A DNA stretch of 64,000 nt, from the IMG/VR virus record IMGVR_UViG_3300025168_014097, positions 1 through 64,000 of that record. One strand, 5' to 3'. The notes beneath the pieces were generated by a model, which did no database searches, had not been told where the DNA came from, and saw only the letters and a program-made list of their open reading frames with translations. A program made the translations under genes and the position numbers. How positions within the stretch are numbered: position 1 is the first letter of the stretch; every line of letters begins with the position of its first letter. The DNA comes from a virus. Below are positions 33,492 to 44,338 of this stretch, piece by piece.

Positions 33492-34978
33492 TGTTTATCT
33501 CCTAATATACTGTCAAAAATTATCCCAGATGGGTACTTTGGTGTTGGTGTTGACATATCTAACATTGCAAATTTTGGTCTAGGTTTCCACACATCTAACG
33601 TTGTTTCAACTGCATTTATAAAGTCATTGCACATATCTTCTGATTTGAATCCAGTTGCCATAGCCCACGTTCGACCTGCCATACCTCTACGATTCCGTTC
33701 GTCTGGTCCTAACTTATATACTTCCACCATTTTCTTTGCAATATCTTTTACACTTGCTCTACTATCATAAATGTATGGTGTTTGTGGCGATCCTTGTAGA
33801 TTTATTTGTGGGAATACTGGAAATGCCCATTCACCATGCTTTTTATGCTTTCCATTACTATTCGACGGCCAGGTGTCTGTATAATCAGTTTCCTTGATCA
33901 ACGAGCCATCCTCTTTTACAAAACCGCATTGGTCTTGTAATCCACCAGTTACGTTTACAAGTACTGGAGTTCCTGACATTATAGTCTCCATGCAACTTAA
34001 TCCAAATCCTTCTGCTGAACTTGTATTAATTCCACAATCTGATATATTATAAAAATAGTTTAATGTTCTTGAATCTATCTTTGCTGTAGAGAATCCGACT
34101 TTATAATCAGCACAGAGTGCTTTAGCTACTGCTGGAAGATCAGTACCATTTGGATCTACTGTATCCGTGTGTAAAAGGAATAAGCACTTATCTGCTTGTT
34201 CTTTTGGAAGTGTATCACAGAAAAGTCTATATGCTAACATAGCGTCTGATACCATTTTCCTTCTGATATTTCTACTGTTAAACGTAAATATCATTTCTGC
34301 ATCTATATTATCTCCAAGCAATTCTACTTTAAAGTTTTGCATATCATTCCACTCTGGGTGGTCATCAGCTATCGGATAATATTCACTTGGATTGATACCA
34401 TGAGGTACGTAGAATAAATCTTTTCCTTCTACTCTAGGTTTTCGTTGACAGACGTGTTTGTTAATATTATACGTTTGCTTTGAGATAGCCATAATAAAAT
34501 CACACGACTCATATGCATTTTCATTCCAATGAGGAAATGGAAGATCATCCCATATATTTAGATATCCTAAAGGTATAGTTTGTCTGATTTCATGTTCCAT
34601 TTGATATAACCATTCCCAAAATCTAGGATCCGTAAAGTGAATAATTACATCTGGTTTTTCTTGGTTTATGACATGTCTTAATAGATCTGGATTGCCATAT
34701 CCATCAGTTGGATATATTTTGCAATATGCATTTTGAACCCCAGTTTCTTTTACAAGATCTTGAGATATATCCACTAGCTTTCCTCCATCTGGATGTTTGA
34801 TTGCTCCTCCTATTTGAACCCAATCATATTTATGACACGTACCTTTTACTGTATTACGAGATACTGTTCCCACACCTGAGTGCATTCTCATATCATCTGA
34901 TAATAGTAAAATTTTCTTTTTTGCTTGAATAGGCTGATTATGTACCATTGAATTAGTTGGTAAATTTTGAATTTCCAT
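33488..34978 (-). CDS. GT4-type glycosyltransferase
   Basis: This 496-residue GT-B protein has ILLLSDDMRMHSGVGTVSRN near residue 24, FIMAISKQTYNINK near 160, IFTFNSRNIRRKM near 240 and the donor motif TSSAEGFGLSCMETIMSGTP near 328. It begins the glycan cassette in transcription order. A TATAAATA box lies 20 bases before ATG 34978 and might be a T4-type late promoter. Confidence 0.75.
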   Translation of the reverse strand: MEIQNLPTNSMVHNQPIQAKKKILLLSDDMRMHSGVGTVSRNTVKGTCHKYDWVQIGGAIKHPDGGKLVDISQDLVKETGVQNAYCKIYPTDGYGNPDLLRHVINQEKPDVIIHFTDPRFWEWLYQMEHEIRQTIPLGYLNIWDDLPFPHWNENAYESCDFIMAISKQTYNINKHVCQRKPRVEGKDLFYVPHGINPSEYYPIADDHPEWNDMQNFKVELLGDNIDAEMIFTFNSRNIRRKMVSDAMLAYRLFCDTLPKEQADKCLFLLHTDTVDPNGTDLPAVAKALCADYKVGFSTAKIDSRTLNYFYNISDCGINTSSAEGFGLSCMETIMSGTPVLVNVTGGLQDQCGFVKEDGSLIKETDYTDTWPSNSNGKHKKHGEWAFPVFPQINLQGSPQTPYIYDSRASVKDIAKKMVEVYKLGPDERNRRGMAGRTWAMATGFKSEDMCNDFINAVETTLDVWKPRPKFAMLDMSTPTPKYPSGIIFDSILGDKQ

Positions 34979-34997
34979 ATATTATAACCCTTTTTTT

Positions 34998-35005
34998 TAT
35001 TTATA
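34998..35005 (-). promoter_or_regulatory. Possible T4-type late promoter (TATAAATA)
   Basis: The minus strand reads TATAAATA at 35005-34998, the T4 late -10 box, 20 bases upstream of the GT4 start at 34978. No -35 element is required for late promoters. In AT-rich DNA a single eight-base match is weak. Confidence 0.25.
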
Positions 35006-35189
35006 AGTTTCGTCCTAAGGTCTCCACCCTATTTATTTTCTTTCTAAACGATTCCTCATTAACATATAAGTATATCGATCGATTAACTAATTTTTGTAAA
35101 TTTATATCTGTTTCTAGACAAGTTTTTTTGAAATCTTTACGCAGTCCTTCTTTAATTTTGACTGACGTGAGTCGTATTTCTTCCGGCAT
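35001..35189 (-). CDS. Small ribbon-helix-helix-like DNA-binding protein
   Basis: This 62-residue protein has a strand-like start (EIRLTSVKIKEGL) and two helices (RKDFKKTCLETDI and LQKLVNRSIYLYVNEESF), the plan of ribbon-helix-helix repressors. I chose ATG 35189, which has a GGGAG-type ribosome site; the frame to 35231 has no support. It may regulate phage or host genes. Confidence 0.55.
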   Translation of the reverse strand: MPEEIRLTSVKIKEGLRKDFKKTCLETDINLQKLVNRSIYLYVNEESFRKKINRVETLGRNL

Positions 35190-35233
35190 AACTGTTCTCC
35201 CTTTATATATACATATATACGAGTCGTACAAAA

Positions 35234-35632
35234 CTAACTAATTATTACAACTTTTTTCTTATATTTTTTAGCTTCACTTATCGTATGATTAGTTTCTTTA
35301 CCATCCTCTCCATTTGGAGTAAATATTATCATTACATCACAGTATTTTGCTAGCATAGTGTTTCTCGTAAAGAAGTTTCCTGGGTTGTATGTCTTATTAT
35401 AATAATTTTCATGTAATGCTGAATATAAATTTTTTGGAGTGTGAGATGGATTGAACTCTAAGTATTCACATCCTAACTCTAACGCATATTTCTTTGCATA
35501 TTTATCCGCTCCTTGTTTGCATCCACTAGATGCTATTAATAAAGATTCACACTCATTCTTCAATTTATATATACATTCTTTTATCTTACGTTTATTTTCG
35601 TAATTGCGACTACCTACAATACCAACCTTCAT
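35234..35632 (-). CDS. SLOG-superfamily protein (DUF2493-like)
   Basis: This 132-residue protein has VGIVGSRNY at the start, IASSGCKQGADKYAKKYALE near residue 33, and FTRNTMLAKYCDVMIIFTPN near 87. These mark the Rossmann-like SLOG fold, DUF2493/YspA group, which binds nucleotide-derived ligands. SLOG proteins occur in phage and in anti-phage signalling systems, but the ligand here is unknown. ATGA overlap with the Smr gene. Confidence 0.7.
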   Translation of the reverse strand: MKVGIVGSRNYENKRKIKECIYKLKNECESLLIASSGCKQGADKYAKKYALELGCEYLEFNPSHTPKNLYSALHENYYNKTYNPGNFFTRNTMLAKYCDVMIIFTPNGEDGKETNHTISEAKKYKKKVVIIS

Positions 35633-35856
35633 AATTTTATCACCAATTTACCTTCATTCGGTGAATAACGTTCCAGTACTTCTAAGTTATATTCATCTAG
35701 TACTTCACATACTAGCTCTTTCATTCTATCACTATATCCAGTTACTATTTCAAATCTTTGCACTGGTTTGTCTGCTAGAATAATATCATTGATAAATTTA
35801 TCTACGATATCATATACATCTCTATGTCGTATTCCATGTAGATCTAATTTATTCAA
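35629..35856 (-). CDS. Stand-alone Smr domain protein
   Basis: This 75-residue protein reads KLDLHGIRHRDVYDIVDKFI, then FEIVTGYSDRMKELVCEVLD and NEGKLVIKL. This is a complete Smr domain (LDLHG and TG-x-S motifs), found at the end of MutS2 and in some endonucleases or RNA-quality-control factors. The start is TTG at 35856; it is supported by AAAGGAG exactly seven bases upstream (complement at 35864-35870) and by an eight-base overlap with the previous gene. Confidence 0.7.
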   Translation of the reverse strand: MNKLDLHGIRHRDVYDIVDKFINDIILADKPVQRFEIVTGYSDRMKELVCEVLDEYNLEVLERYSPNEGKLVIKL

Positions 35857-36748
35857 CTACTCTCTCCTTTGATGGACATAAGTCTGGTCGAGTCTTGAAG
35901 TCACAGTATTTACAATTTTTATTATTCTTTCCTTTGACTGCAATGTAATCACGATCCGTATTATGCGATCCATCTACATTGAAAGCAGATCTAACAAACT
36001 CATCTACCGAGCTATTAATCTTATTCATGGTAGGCTTACCTGCAGCTGGATTAAATATTTGTACTCTCTTTTGTGGAAAGTCCATGTTTTCATATAGCTT
36101 GCGTTTTACAATAAAATATTCCACTCTGATATTATCTAATGGTACGTTGAACTGCTTTGCATAATACGATTTATATAATACCAACTGAGCAGTTTTAGTC
36201 GAATCAGCTTTCTGATACTTATTCCATCCCATTGTACTAGTTTTGATATCAATGATCTTATAAGTATTATCTCTAGTATCTTTAATAATCAAATCAATAT
36301 AACCTCTGAACTTCACATTCTGATTTACACTCATAGGAACAAGTAATGGTACCTCTACACCAATGAGTTCATGATTCTTTTTCTGGAAGTATTCTCCTCG
36401 TTTACTCAATACATAATCTAATATCAGAATACCATGTTCGTAGAATTCACCCATTTCAGCTGCATTAGTAAATTTAGGATCTTGTCCCATAGCACATGCT
36501 TTGCGATATTCTTTAGCCATCATCTTTTTCAAGATTTCATGCCAGTCTTCCTTATTAGCAGCTACTGCTGATTCTTCATACATAATAGTAAGATACGATT
36601 GTAGAGTTTCGTGGAACGCACTACCGAATAATGTATGTATTGATTGTGTATATACAGATAACTTATCTACATAGTTAAGCTTCCACTGACGTGGACAGTT
36701 AGCATACTGAGTATACTGTGAGTATGATATTTTATTTCCAGTCGCCAT
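35849..36748 (-). CDS. RecB/Cas4-like PD-(D/E)XK nuclease with Cys cluster
   Basis: This 299-residue protein has SYSQYTQYANCPRQWKLNYV near residue 9, FGSAFHETLQSYL near 42, the active site FRGYIDLI...YKIIDIKTS near 147-172, and the QLVLYKSYY helix near 187. Near the C-terminus come NCKYCDF and RPDLC. The first Cys plus the C-terminal Cx2C...C match the Fe-S cluster of Cas4/AddB-type nucleases. It likely acts as a 5'-3' exonuclease on DNA ends in recombination or host DNA breakdown. Confidence 0.8.
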   Translation of the reverse strand: MATGNKISYSQYTQYANCPRQWKLNYVDKLSVYTQSIHTLFGSAFHETLQSYLTIMYEESAVAANKEDWHEILKKMMAKEYRKACAMGQDPKFTNAAEMGEFYEHGILILDYVLSKRGEYFQKKNHELIGVEVPLLVPMSVNQNVKFRGYIDLIIKDTRDNTYKIIDIKTSTMGWNKYQKADSTKTAQLVLYKSYYAKQFNVPLDNIRVEYFIVKRKLYENMDFPQKRVQIFNPAAGKPTMNKINSSVDEFVRSAFNVDGSHNTDRDYIAVKGKNNKNCKYCDFKTRPDLCPSKERVVE

Positions 36749-37070
36749 TGATTACTATTTGTGATATTATTCCATATATTGATAGATCCTGAAACGTATC
36801 TTTTACAGATTCAGTTGTTACTTTTGCATCTTGCTTCAACAGTACTAATTGCTTTAATCTTTGAATCTTATCATTCATTCTAAACCATAATCCTGTTAAT
36901 GCAACATGTACTTCTTGCTCAGTCTCTAAATTAGATCCTACTGATATATTACCTTTACCATAATCCATCATCTTACTGGCAAACAATTCATATTGTTCTG
37001 CATGTATCTGTTCATATGCTTTTGCAATGTCTGGATACTTAGCTTTCAACTCGTCTCTACTATTCGTCAT
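36732..37070 (-). CDS. DUF1599/nucleotide-modification-associated protein
   Basis: This 112-residue protein has LFASKMMDYGKGNISVGSNL near residue 29, then GLWFRMNDKIQRLKQLVLL near 61 and SVKDTFQDLSIYGIISQIVI near 88. These conserved blocks define DUF1599, found next to nucleotide-modification genes in phages. The biochemical role is unclear. ATG 37070 overlaps the gp62 stop (ATGA). Confidence 0.7.
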   Translation of the reverse strand: MTNSRDELKAKYPDIAKAYEQIHAEQYELFASKMMDYGKGNISVGSNLETEQEVHVALTGLWFRMNDKIQRLKQLVLLKQDAKVTTESVKDTFQDLSIYGIISQIVINGDWK

Positions 37071-37510
37071 TTCTTTATCTTTATTAGTTTTTTAATCAGC
37101 TTACGGTCCATGCCGTAAGTCTCAAGTATATTAGATATATACAATATCCCCCTTTTTTCTCGAAAAAGCAACAATAAATACGATTTTATTTCAGTTTTTC
37201 CTACTTCAAAATGTCGTGATAAATACTCAAGTAATTCGGGATTATATTTGTCAGCTTTTGCAGCCTTTACATACTTGCTAAACATTTTCTTCTTTGGAAG
37301 AATGCTAGAATACAATTTATACAATTGCTTCTTATCTGTAATATTTAGTGATTGGACTTCGTTTACTATCTCAAGTAAATCAGAGTTCATAGAGAGCCAT
37401 CTACTTACCATAAACGAACTCCATGACTTCCAATCACTTTCTGAGTAACTAGTAGCTGGAAGTTTGTTTACAGTTATATTATTGATGTGCTCAATTATGC
37501 TTTTACTCAT
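37067..37510 (-). CDS. 62: Clamp loader small subunit (gp62-like)
   Basis: This 147-residue protein matches T4 gp62. WSSFMVSRWLSMNSDLLEIV lies near residue 33, followed by LYKLYSSILPKKKMFSKYVK, and HFEVGKTEIKSYLLLL near residue 100. gp62 stabilises the gp44 ATPase ring that loads the sliding clamp. The start ATG 37510 overlaps the zinc-protein stop; the frame to 37546 is unlikely. As in T4 it sits downstream of gene 44, here with a zinc protein inserted. Confidence 0.75.
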   Translation of the reverse strand: MSKSIIEHINNITVNKLPATSYSESDWKSWSSFMVSRWLSMNSDLLEIVNEVQSLNITDKKQLYKLYSSILPKKKMFSKYVKAAKADKYNPELLEYLSRHFEVGKTEIKSYLLLLFREKRGILYISNILETYGMDRKLIKKLIKIKK

Positions 37511-37775
37511 CTGATGATGTTGGCATCTTCGGAATAAATTCTTCATTCACCCACTTACATGATGAGCATTCAAATACTTGCATTGGTGCTAGTGTTGGTT
37601 TCCCCGATGGTGATAACGACGCTGGAAGTTTCTTGAACATTGATGCTGGTGTGAATGTTGGATTCTCACACTTTTCACATATGACATCTTCTAGTGTATT
37701 TGGATCAATACTGATTGGTGTTGGTTCAGAGTTCTTCGGTCCTGAATTCCTTCCTCTATTGTTTACTACTTTCAT
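37503..37775 (-). CDS. Zinc-ribbon protein between clamp-loader genes
   Basis: This 90-residue protein has CEKCENPTFTPASMFKKLPA near residue 34 and FECSSCKW near residue 68, two CxxC pairs 34 residues apart that should bind zinc. The Ser/Pro-rich linker contains LSPSGKPTLAPMQ. It lies between gene 44 and gene 62 with four-base overlaps, so a link with the clamp loader or late transcription is possible. I know no T4 counterpart. Confidence 0.6.
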   Translation of the reverse strand: MKVVNNRGRNSGPKNSEPTPISIDPNTLEDVICEKCENPTFTPASMFKKLPASLSPSGKPTLAPMQVFECSSCKWVNEEFIPKMPTSSDE

Positions 37776-38689
37776 TTTACAGTCTCTTTTAGCTTTACTA
37801 ATAAGGCCATGATATTAATTTCTTTATCAACTACCATAGCATCTTTATATTGTGCTTCTGCTATATACATTATAGCTTCTGCTGTTTGTGTTGTGTATTC
37901 ATCAGTATTATCGTATAAGAATCTATATACATCTGTAAAATCTGTCGATTTACTGTCTACAACAATTTGTCTCATTTTTGATATATTTTCATTGGCTTGG
38001 ATTGATTTTAATAAATCGTTCATCCAATCAGCTTGAAGCATTGACGTCTCATCAATGACTAATCTACCATCTACTATCTGTCTTTGCAAACCGTTAATAG
38101 CTCTACGTATATCTGGATAAGTGGATTGTACAATTTGAACCAATGCTTGTGCGTATCCAGGTCCATTTCCAACTAATTCTTCATCACATATATGCTTTAA
38201 TCGTATTGCAACTTCTTTTCTTGATGGTGGAGTAATTCCAAATACCTGACATCTACTTTGTATAGGATCAATGATCTTTTCAACGTAGTTACAAGTAAGA
38301 ATGAATCTAGTAGTCTTACTGAACGTCTCCATTAAGTTTCGTAATGCTGCTTGTGCATTTGGAGTCAGATAATCTGCTTCATCTAGAATTACAACCTTTA
38401 AAGGACTGAATCCCATTGAGCTTGCAAAATCTCTAATCTTAGTTCTGACCGTATCAACATTGTTTTCATCAGATGCATTAATGTACATATGATCACATTC
38501 AATATTGTTAACTACGATCTTACCAAGAGTGGTTTTACCAGTTCCAGCTTTCCCATATAATAACAAATGGGGAATATCCCCACTTGCTATATATGATTGT
38601 ACCTTTGAAACTATTGCTTCAGATCCAATATACCCTTCCAATGTGTCAGGTCTATACTTTTCTACCCAAAGTGTATTTTCTATATTCAT
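37772..38689 (-). CDS. 44: Clamp loader ATPase subunit (gp44-like)
   Basis: This 305-residue AAA+ protein has WVEKYRPDTLEGYIGSE at the start, Walker A YGKAGTGKTTLGK near residue 44, Walker B VVILDEADYL near 100, the sensor TCNYVEKIIDPIQSRCQVF near 133 with the SRC arginine finger, and a small C-terminal domain. This is the sliding-clamp loader. The promoter at 38696-38726 ends only six bases before the ATG, so its RNA should have almost no leader. Confidence 0.85.
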   Translation of the reverse strand: MNIENTLWVEKYRPDTLEGYIGSEAIVSKVQSYIASGDIPHLLLYGKAGTGKTTLGKIVVNNIECDHMYINASDENNVDTVRTKIRDFASSMGFSPLKVVILDEADYLTPNAQAALRNLMETFSKTTRFILTCNYVEKIIDPIQSRCQVFGITPPSRKEVAIRLKHICDEELVGNGPGYAQALVQIVQSTYPDIRRAINGLQRQIVDGRLVIDETSMLQADWMNDLLKSIQANENISKMRQIVVDSKSTDFTDVYRFLYDNTDEYTTQTAEAIMYIAEAQYKDAMVVDKEINIMALLVKLKETVK

Positions 38690-38695
38690 ATTATA

Positions 38696-38726
38696 AATAT
38701 ACGAAATTTATTTGGATTCTGCAACT
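38696..38726 (-). promoter_or_regulatory. Promoter (AGTTGC-N19-TATATT) before gene 44
   Basis: Minus-strand AGTTGC (38726-38721) and TATATT (38701-38696) are 19 bases apart, with TTTCG before the -10/-7 box. Only six bases separate the box from ATG 38689, which predicts a leaderless transcript. Confidence 0.75.
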
Positions 38727-38932
38727 TTTTTATCGGTATTTATTAGTGATTTTAATGCTTCTAATTTACCATCAGATGTTGCAATTGCATCTAGCAATTT
38801 ATCCATTTCACCAACGACGTCAGGATGTTCTCCTACACCTACTGGATGTTGTAGATAAGTATTTAGATTAGCTACTGCCACAGCTCTGTCTGCTTCACAT
38901 TTTTTTACTATTGCGTTTACATATATTTCCAT
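38708..38932 (-). CDS. Small helical phage protein
   Basis: This 74-residue protein begins MEIYVNAIVKKCEADRAVAV and has a helical plan with LNTYLQHPVGVGEHPDVVG in the middle. Its 3' part overlaps the promoter of gene 44. I recognise no function. It follows groL by seven bases. Confidence 0.5.
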   Translation of the reverse strand: MEIYVNAIVKKCEADRAVAVANLNTYLQHPVGVGEHPDVVGEMDKLLDAIATSDGKLEALKSLINTDKKVAESK

Positions 38933-38939
38933 AATCTCT

Positions 38940-40878
<1,939 letters not shown>

Positions 40879-40890
40879 AACTACTCTCCT

Positions 40891-41622
40891 TTAATTGTTT
40901 TGTGTTTGTACTAAATAATAAACAGACTTATAGTCTGGGCCTTCTATTGTTACTCTAGCTAATCCGTCAGGACTAACCTCCATTAATCCTGAAGTCATAT
41001 CTCTATTGGCTAGTAATATTTCCTTCATATGATCTGCTGAAAAAGAAATATATTCTAAATCAGGTACTTCTGTATTTGCGTTTGTTACATCAAATATAAT
41101 CTTATTAGTCGCCATCGAGTCTGAGTGACCTATAATTACTTGCAATTTGTCTCCGAAATCATTTGCTACTACTGTGAAATTTGTTTCTTCAGATAAAGCT
41201 GCTTTTGCTCTGATAAATCTAGACACAAAGTCTCCATCTACTGTAATAGTTGTAGTGAATTCTGGTATCTGTTTAAGTTTTGGAGCTTTTGGTATTATCG
41301 ATTCTTCTGATAGAATGTACTCTAACATTGTAGTACTGTCAGTCATCCCTATTGAATAATTGCGACCTTCTTGATGATTTACCAATACGTTAATATCAGT
41401 ATCTAATACGCTAATAAGTTTTTTGAGTTGTGATGTTGTGTATATACAATAATCACCTTCTGTGAATCCGATGCCCTTATACTTAACGTTTCCTAATAAC
41501 GTCTTGTCATCAGATATAAAGTTTGTGCGCATCTCTTCTTTAGATACATTCCACTTTACAGATTCGACACCACCTCCTAATGAGTATTTGTCTATAAAAC
41601 CATTTAATTTTTGTTTGTCCAT
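40891..41622 (-). CDS. 45: DNA polymerase sliding clamp (gp45-like)
   Basis: The length of 243 residues, position right after the polymerase gene, and repeated strand-helix plan fit the trimeric T4 gp45 clamp. Visible segments include FIDKYSLGGGVESVKWNVS, NVKYKGIGFTEGDYCIYTTS and AALSEETNFTVVANDFGDK, then ISFSADHMKEILLANRD near 205. It would tether gp43 to DNA and, in T4, also activates late transcription. No single motif is diagnostic, so the call leans on synteny. Confidence 0.75.
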   Translation of the reverse strand: MDKQKLNGFIDKYSLGGGVESVKWNVSKEEMRTNFISDDKTLLGNVKYKGIGFTEGDYCIYTTSQLKKLISVLDTDINVLVNHQEGRNYSIGMTDSTTMLEYILSEESIIPKAPKLKQIPEFTTTITVDGDFVSRFIRAKAALSEETNFTVVANDFGDKLQVIIGHSDSMATNKIIFDVTNANTEVPDLEYISFSADHMKEILLANRDMTSGLMEVSPDGLARVTIEGPDYKSVYYLVQTQNN

Positions 41623-41663
41623 ATAATAACCTTTATTTTTTCTATATATAAATATATATTAAG

Positions 41664-44177
41664 TTAACTAAAATCGAAAAATTTCCGTATCATTTTCGTA
41701 TTTTTTGCTGGTAATTTACCCCACTTCAATGCAGTGTAAAAAGCCGATAATTTATTTTCTAAATCTGACTGAAAGTGTCTATTATAGTCGATATATTTTT
41801 CTATATATTGAACTATCTCAATCGGATCGTCATATCCCTTCATTGCTAAACTGTCATATCCATAAGGATTCTGTTTCAAGTATACCCATTTAATTTTATC
41901 ACTACTCCGAATCTCACCTAAATGCGTCTGCTTGAGTGCTGTGATCATATCATTGTACGAAATGGCTGCTTTGACATGTGCTGGGCATCCTTTACGAGTT
42001 GCTGTTCGTGTAGACCCATCAAATTCCAACTTATACTTTTGAATATTCTTTACACCCGTCGGCTTAGCTACATCTAGTATAGGAAGAGTTTCTATCTCAT
42101 CTCGAAAGTCTAATACTTTATTATCAACATACTCTTGTGTTTTATTTTGTAGAATATCTTGCAATACTCCTGCCATAAAAGTTCTAAGTGCAGCTGGAAA
42201 GTTTGATCGTACAACATCAATACCCTTGACATCTAATTTATCTACTGGGTGTCCCTCAACGTTAATGATCCATTGAGCATATCGTTTCTTAGCTATCCAT
42301 ATTCCCGCCTTTGCAATAGTCTCTTGTTTAATGTCAAATCTGTGATCGTCTATATTAAACAATTTCTTAGCCATAACATCATATGTTTTATTCATATGAT
42401 CTTGAACATCTTTTGCAATGATAAGAATCTTCTCAGACATTATTTTATCGTCTGTTATATCAACGTTGGGATACCGCTTCTTAACAAGTGGAAGAGCTGA
42501 GAAGAATACTGAGTCGGTATCTGTATAGATGCAATGTTCCTTAACTTCTTCTAACTCTTTGCTATAATACTGATCACCTATTTTAGCTGTGGTCTTAATT
42601 ACAGTTTGTCCTGTAGTGGTTACAGCTTCTGCGTTGTCCAAGTCAAAGAATCTAAACGATGCTAAACCTAATACCCCATACATTGAGTTCAATAGGATCT
42701 TTTGAGTATATTGCTTTTGATCGTAGAATTCAGCCTTGACCGTATCACCTTCTTTCTCATACTTCTTACGTAGGTTTTTATACTCAACTCTTTCTTCAAA
42801 CCACGTATTCAAAATAGATGGAACAAGTCCAGGTCGCGACTTATCAAACATAACACCATTAGCAGCTACTGAGTAATTCTTTTCTTCAATGAATTCTTTA
42901 TACTCAGCCATATGCATTTTCTTATTAGTTTTACCTAACTGAACCGTAAAGTTTCTATCTTTATCCTTATTGAACGCATCTTGATCCCAATCAATTACCT
43001 TTCCCATTTTAGTTTCAGGACTGATATTGAGTGACATAATAATAGAAGGATATAGGGATGTTAAATCTAAATCGTATATCCACTCATACCTACCAGGGTT
43101 TGGTACCTTAACAAATGCTCCAGTAAACTTACCTTCCCGCTTACGCTTTTCCGGTTTATTCTTTGTTACGATTCCTAGTCTATTACAATATGTAAGAATT
43201 GCTCCTTCGAGATAATTAGATGTAATATGGATATACTCATATCGTACATGACCCTTATGACATATTGCTCTAGTCAGATCTAAGAATTTTAACTTATCAT
43301 CTAACCGCTTTACGATCTCAACATCATTTAAGTTATACTCAATATACTTATCAATATCCTTTTCGAATAAATCATCTAGAGTTCCATCATACTCAATCTT
43401 CCCCAATCCAACTTCAGTCTGTCCTATTGCGTCTAGTCTATACGATGATCTTTCACCAATAGTATATTTACGATATAATGGTAGGTAATCTAAACAAGAC
43501 ACTCCTTCTATATAATAGCGATCTAAATGCTCTCTATAGTTTACCTTTCCAATGGGACTCAATGAGTTTGCATAATCATCACCCAATACAGTTTTTATTC
43601 TATTGTAAAGATACGGTACATCAAATCCTTCAATGTTCCATCCAGTGAGAATCGTTGGATCTAATTCTACATACTTCTCTAGAAATTTGTATAGAAGTTC
43701 TCCTTCAGTTTTACATATTACTACTTCACAATTGTCTTTAGATACACTCTTTACACGATCCTTTTCATCTAATACGAAAACTCCATACTTATCTATCGAT
43801 CGTTCATACCAAGCTATTGCTGTAATCTTATTTACTGGATCTCTCCAATCAGGGAAGCCTTGAAGTATTTCAGTCTCAATATCAAAGAACACTTCTCTAT
43901 GATTTGTAGATGGAAAGTCTGAGTCTCCATACTCATGAATCAATGCTTTAGTTTCCATTGGAACATCATATTCATATAGTTTACCCGATCGTTCATCTTC
44001 TTCCGACCATCGTTTAACAACTCGTACAGTTTTACCATCAATAGCTTTCCTCTGACCTCTTGGATCTTTGAGGTAAGCATATCGATACTTACTTATCGGG
44101 TTCTTGATATGACCTAACTCGTCATCCCAAATATGAACCGTACGAGTTTTGTAATCTACATAAATATTTTGATACAT
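41664..44177 (-). CDS. 43: Family B replicative DNA polymerase (gp43-like)
   Basis: This 837-residue polymerase has the exonuclease motifs FFDIETEI near residue 97, GWNIEGFDVPYL, and EYNLNDVEIVKRLDD. Its polymerase motifs are A (DLTSLYPSII near 371), B (KILLNSMYGVLG near 490) and C (YTDTDSVFF near 551). All catalytic Asp are present, so both synthesis and proofreading should be active. It is slightly shorter than T4 gp43 (898). It is followed downstream by the clamp, GroES/GroEL and the clamp loader. Confidence 0.9.
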   Translation of the reverse strand: MYQNIYVDYKTRTVHIWDDELGHIKNPISKYRYAYLKDPRGQRKAIDGKTVRVVKRWSEEDERSGKLYEYDVPMETKALIHEYGDSDFPSTNHREVFFDIETEILQGFPDWRDPVNKITAIAWYERSIDKYGVFVLDEKDRVKSVSKDNCEVVICKTEGELLYKFLEKYVELDPTILTGWNIEGFDVPYLYNRIKTVLGDDYANSLSPIGKVNYREHLDRYYIEGVSCLDYLPLYRKYTIGERSSYRLDAIGQTEVGLGKIEYDGTLDDLFEKDIDKYIEYNLNDVEIVKRLDDKLKFLDLTRAICHKGHVRYEYIHITSNYLEGAILTYCNRLGIVTKNKPEKRKREGKFTGAFVKVPNPGRYEWIYDLDLTSLYPSIIMSLNISPETKMGKVIDWDQDAFNKDKDRNFTVQLGKTNKKMHMAEYKEFIEEKNYSVAANGVMFDKSRPGLVPSILNTWFEERVEYKNLRKKYEKEGDTVKAEFYDQKQYTQKILLNSMYGVLGLASFRFFDLDNAEAVTTTGQTVIKTTAKIGDQYYSKELEEVKEHCIYTDTDSVFFSALPLVKKRYPNVDITDDKIMSEKILIIAKDVQDHMNKTYDVMAKKLFNIDDHRFDIKQETIAKAGIWIAKKRYAQWIINVEGHPVDKLDVKGIDVVRSNFPAALRTFMAGVLQDILQNKTQEYVDNKVLDFRDEIETLPILDVAKPTGVKNIQKYKLEFDGSTRTATRKGCPAHVKAAISYNDMITALKQTHLGEIRSSDKIKWVYLKQNPYGYDSLAMKGYDDPIEIVQYIEKYIDYNRHFQSDLENKLSAFYTALKWGKLPAKNTKMIRKFFDFS

Positions 44178-44181
44178 ATAT

Positions 44182-44337
44182 CTAAACTAATTCTTCAATT
44201 ATTCCTACAATTTCACTAACAATTAATACTCCCATTGCTATCGTTAAATCGAAAGGTAATAATATATACCCTAGTATTCTTATTCCTGATTTTACAAAAC
44301 TAATTGTCTGATGCATTTTTGCGTCTGGTTGTTTCAT
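44182..44337 (-). CDS. Tiny membrane protein
   Basis: This 51-residue protein begins MKQPDAKMHQTISFVKSGIR and has a long hydrophobic helix (ILGYILLPFDLTIAMGVLIV) followed by an acidic end. I chose ATG 44337, just past the previous stop at 44339. It lies directly before the polymerase gene. Function unknown. Confidence 0.5.
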   Translation of the reverse strand: MKQPDAKMHQTISFVKSGIRILGYILLPFDLTIAMGVLIVSEIVGIIEELV

Positions 44338-44338
44338 T

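Noticed and set aside
41640-41660. TATATAAATATATA on the plus strand (late promoter-like)
   Set aside because: All genes here run on the minus strand, the sequence is a near-palindromic AT run, and the same happens at 9896-9909.
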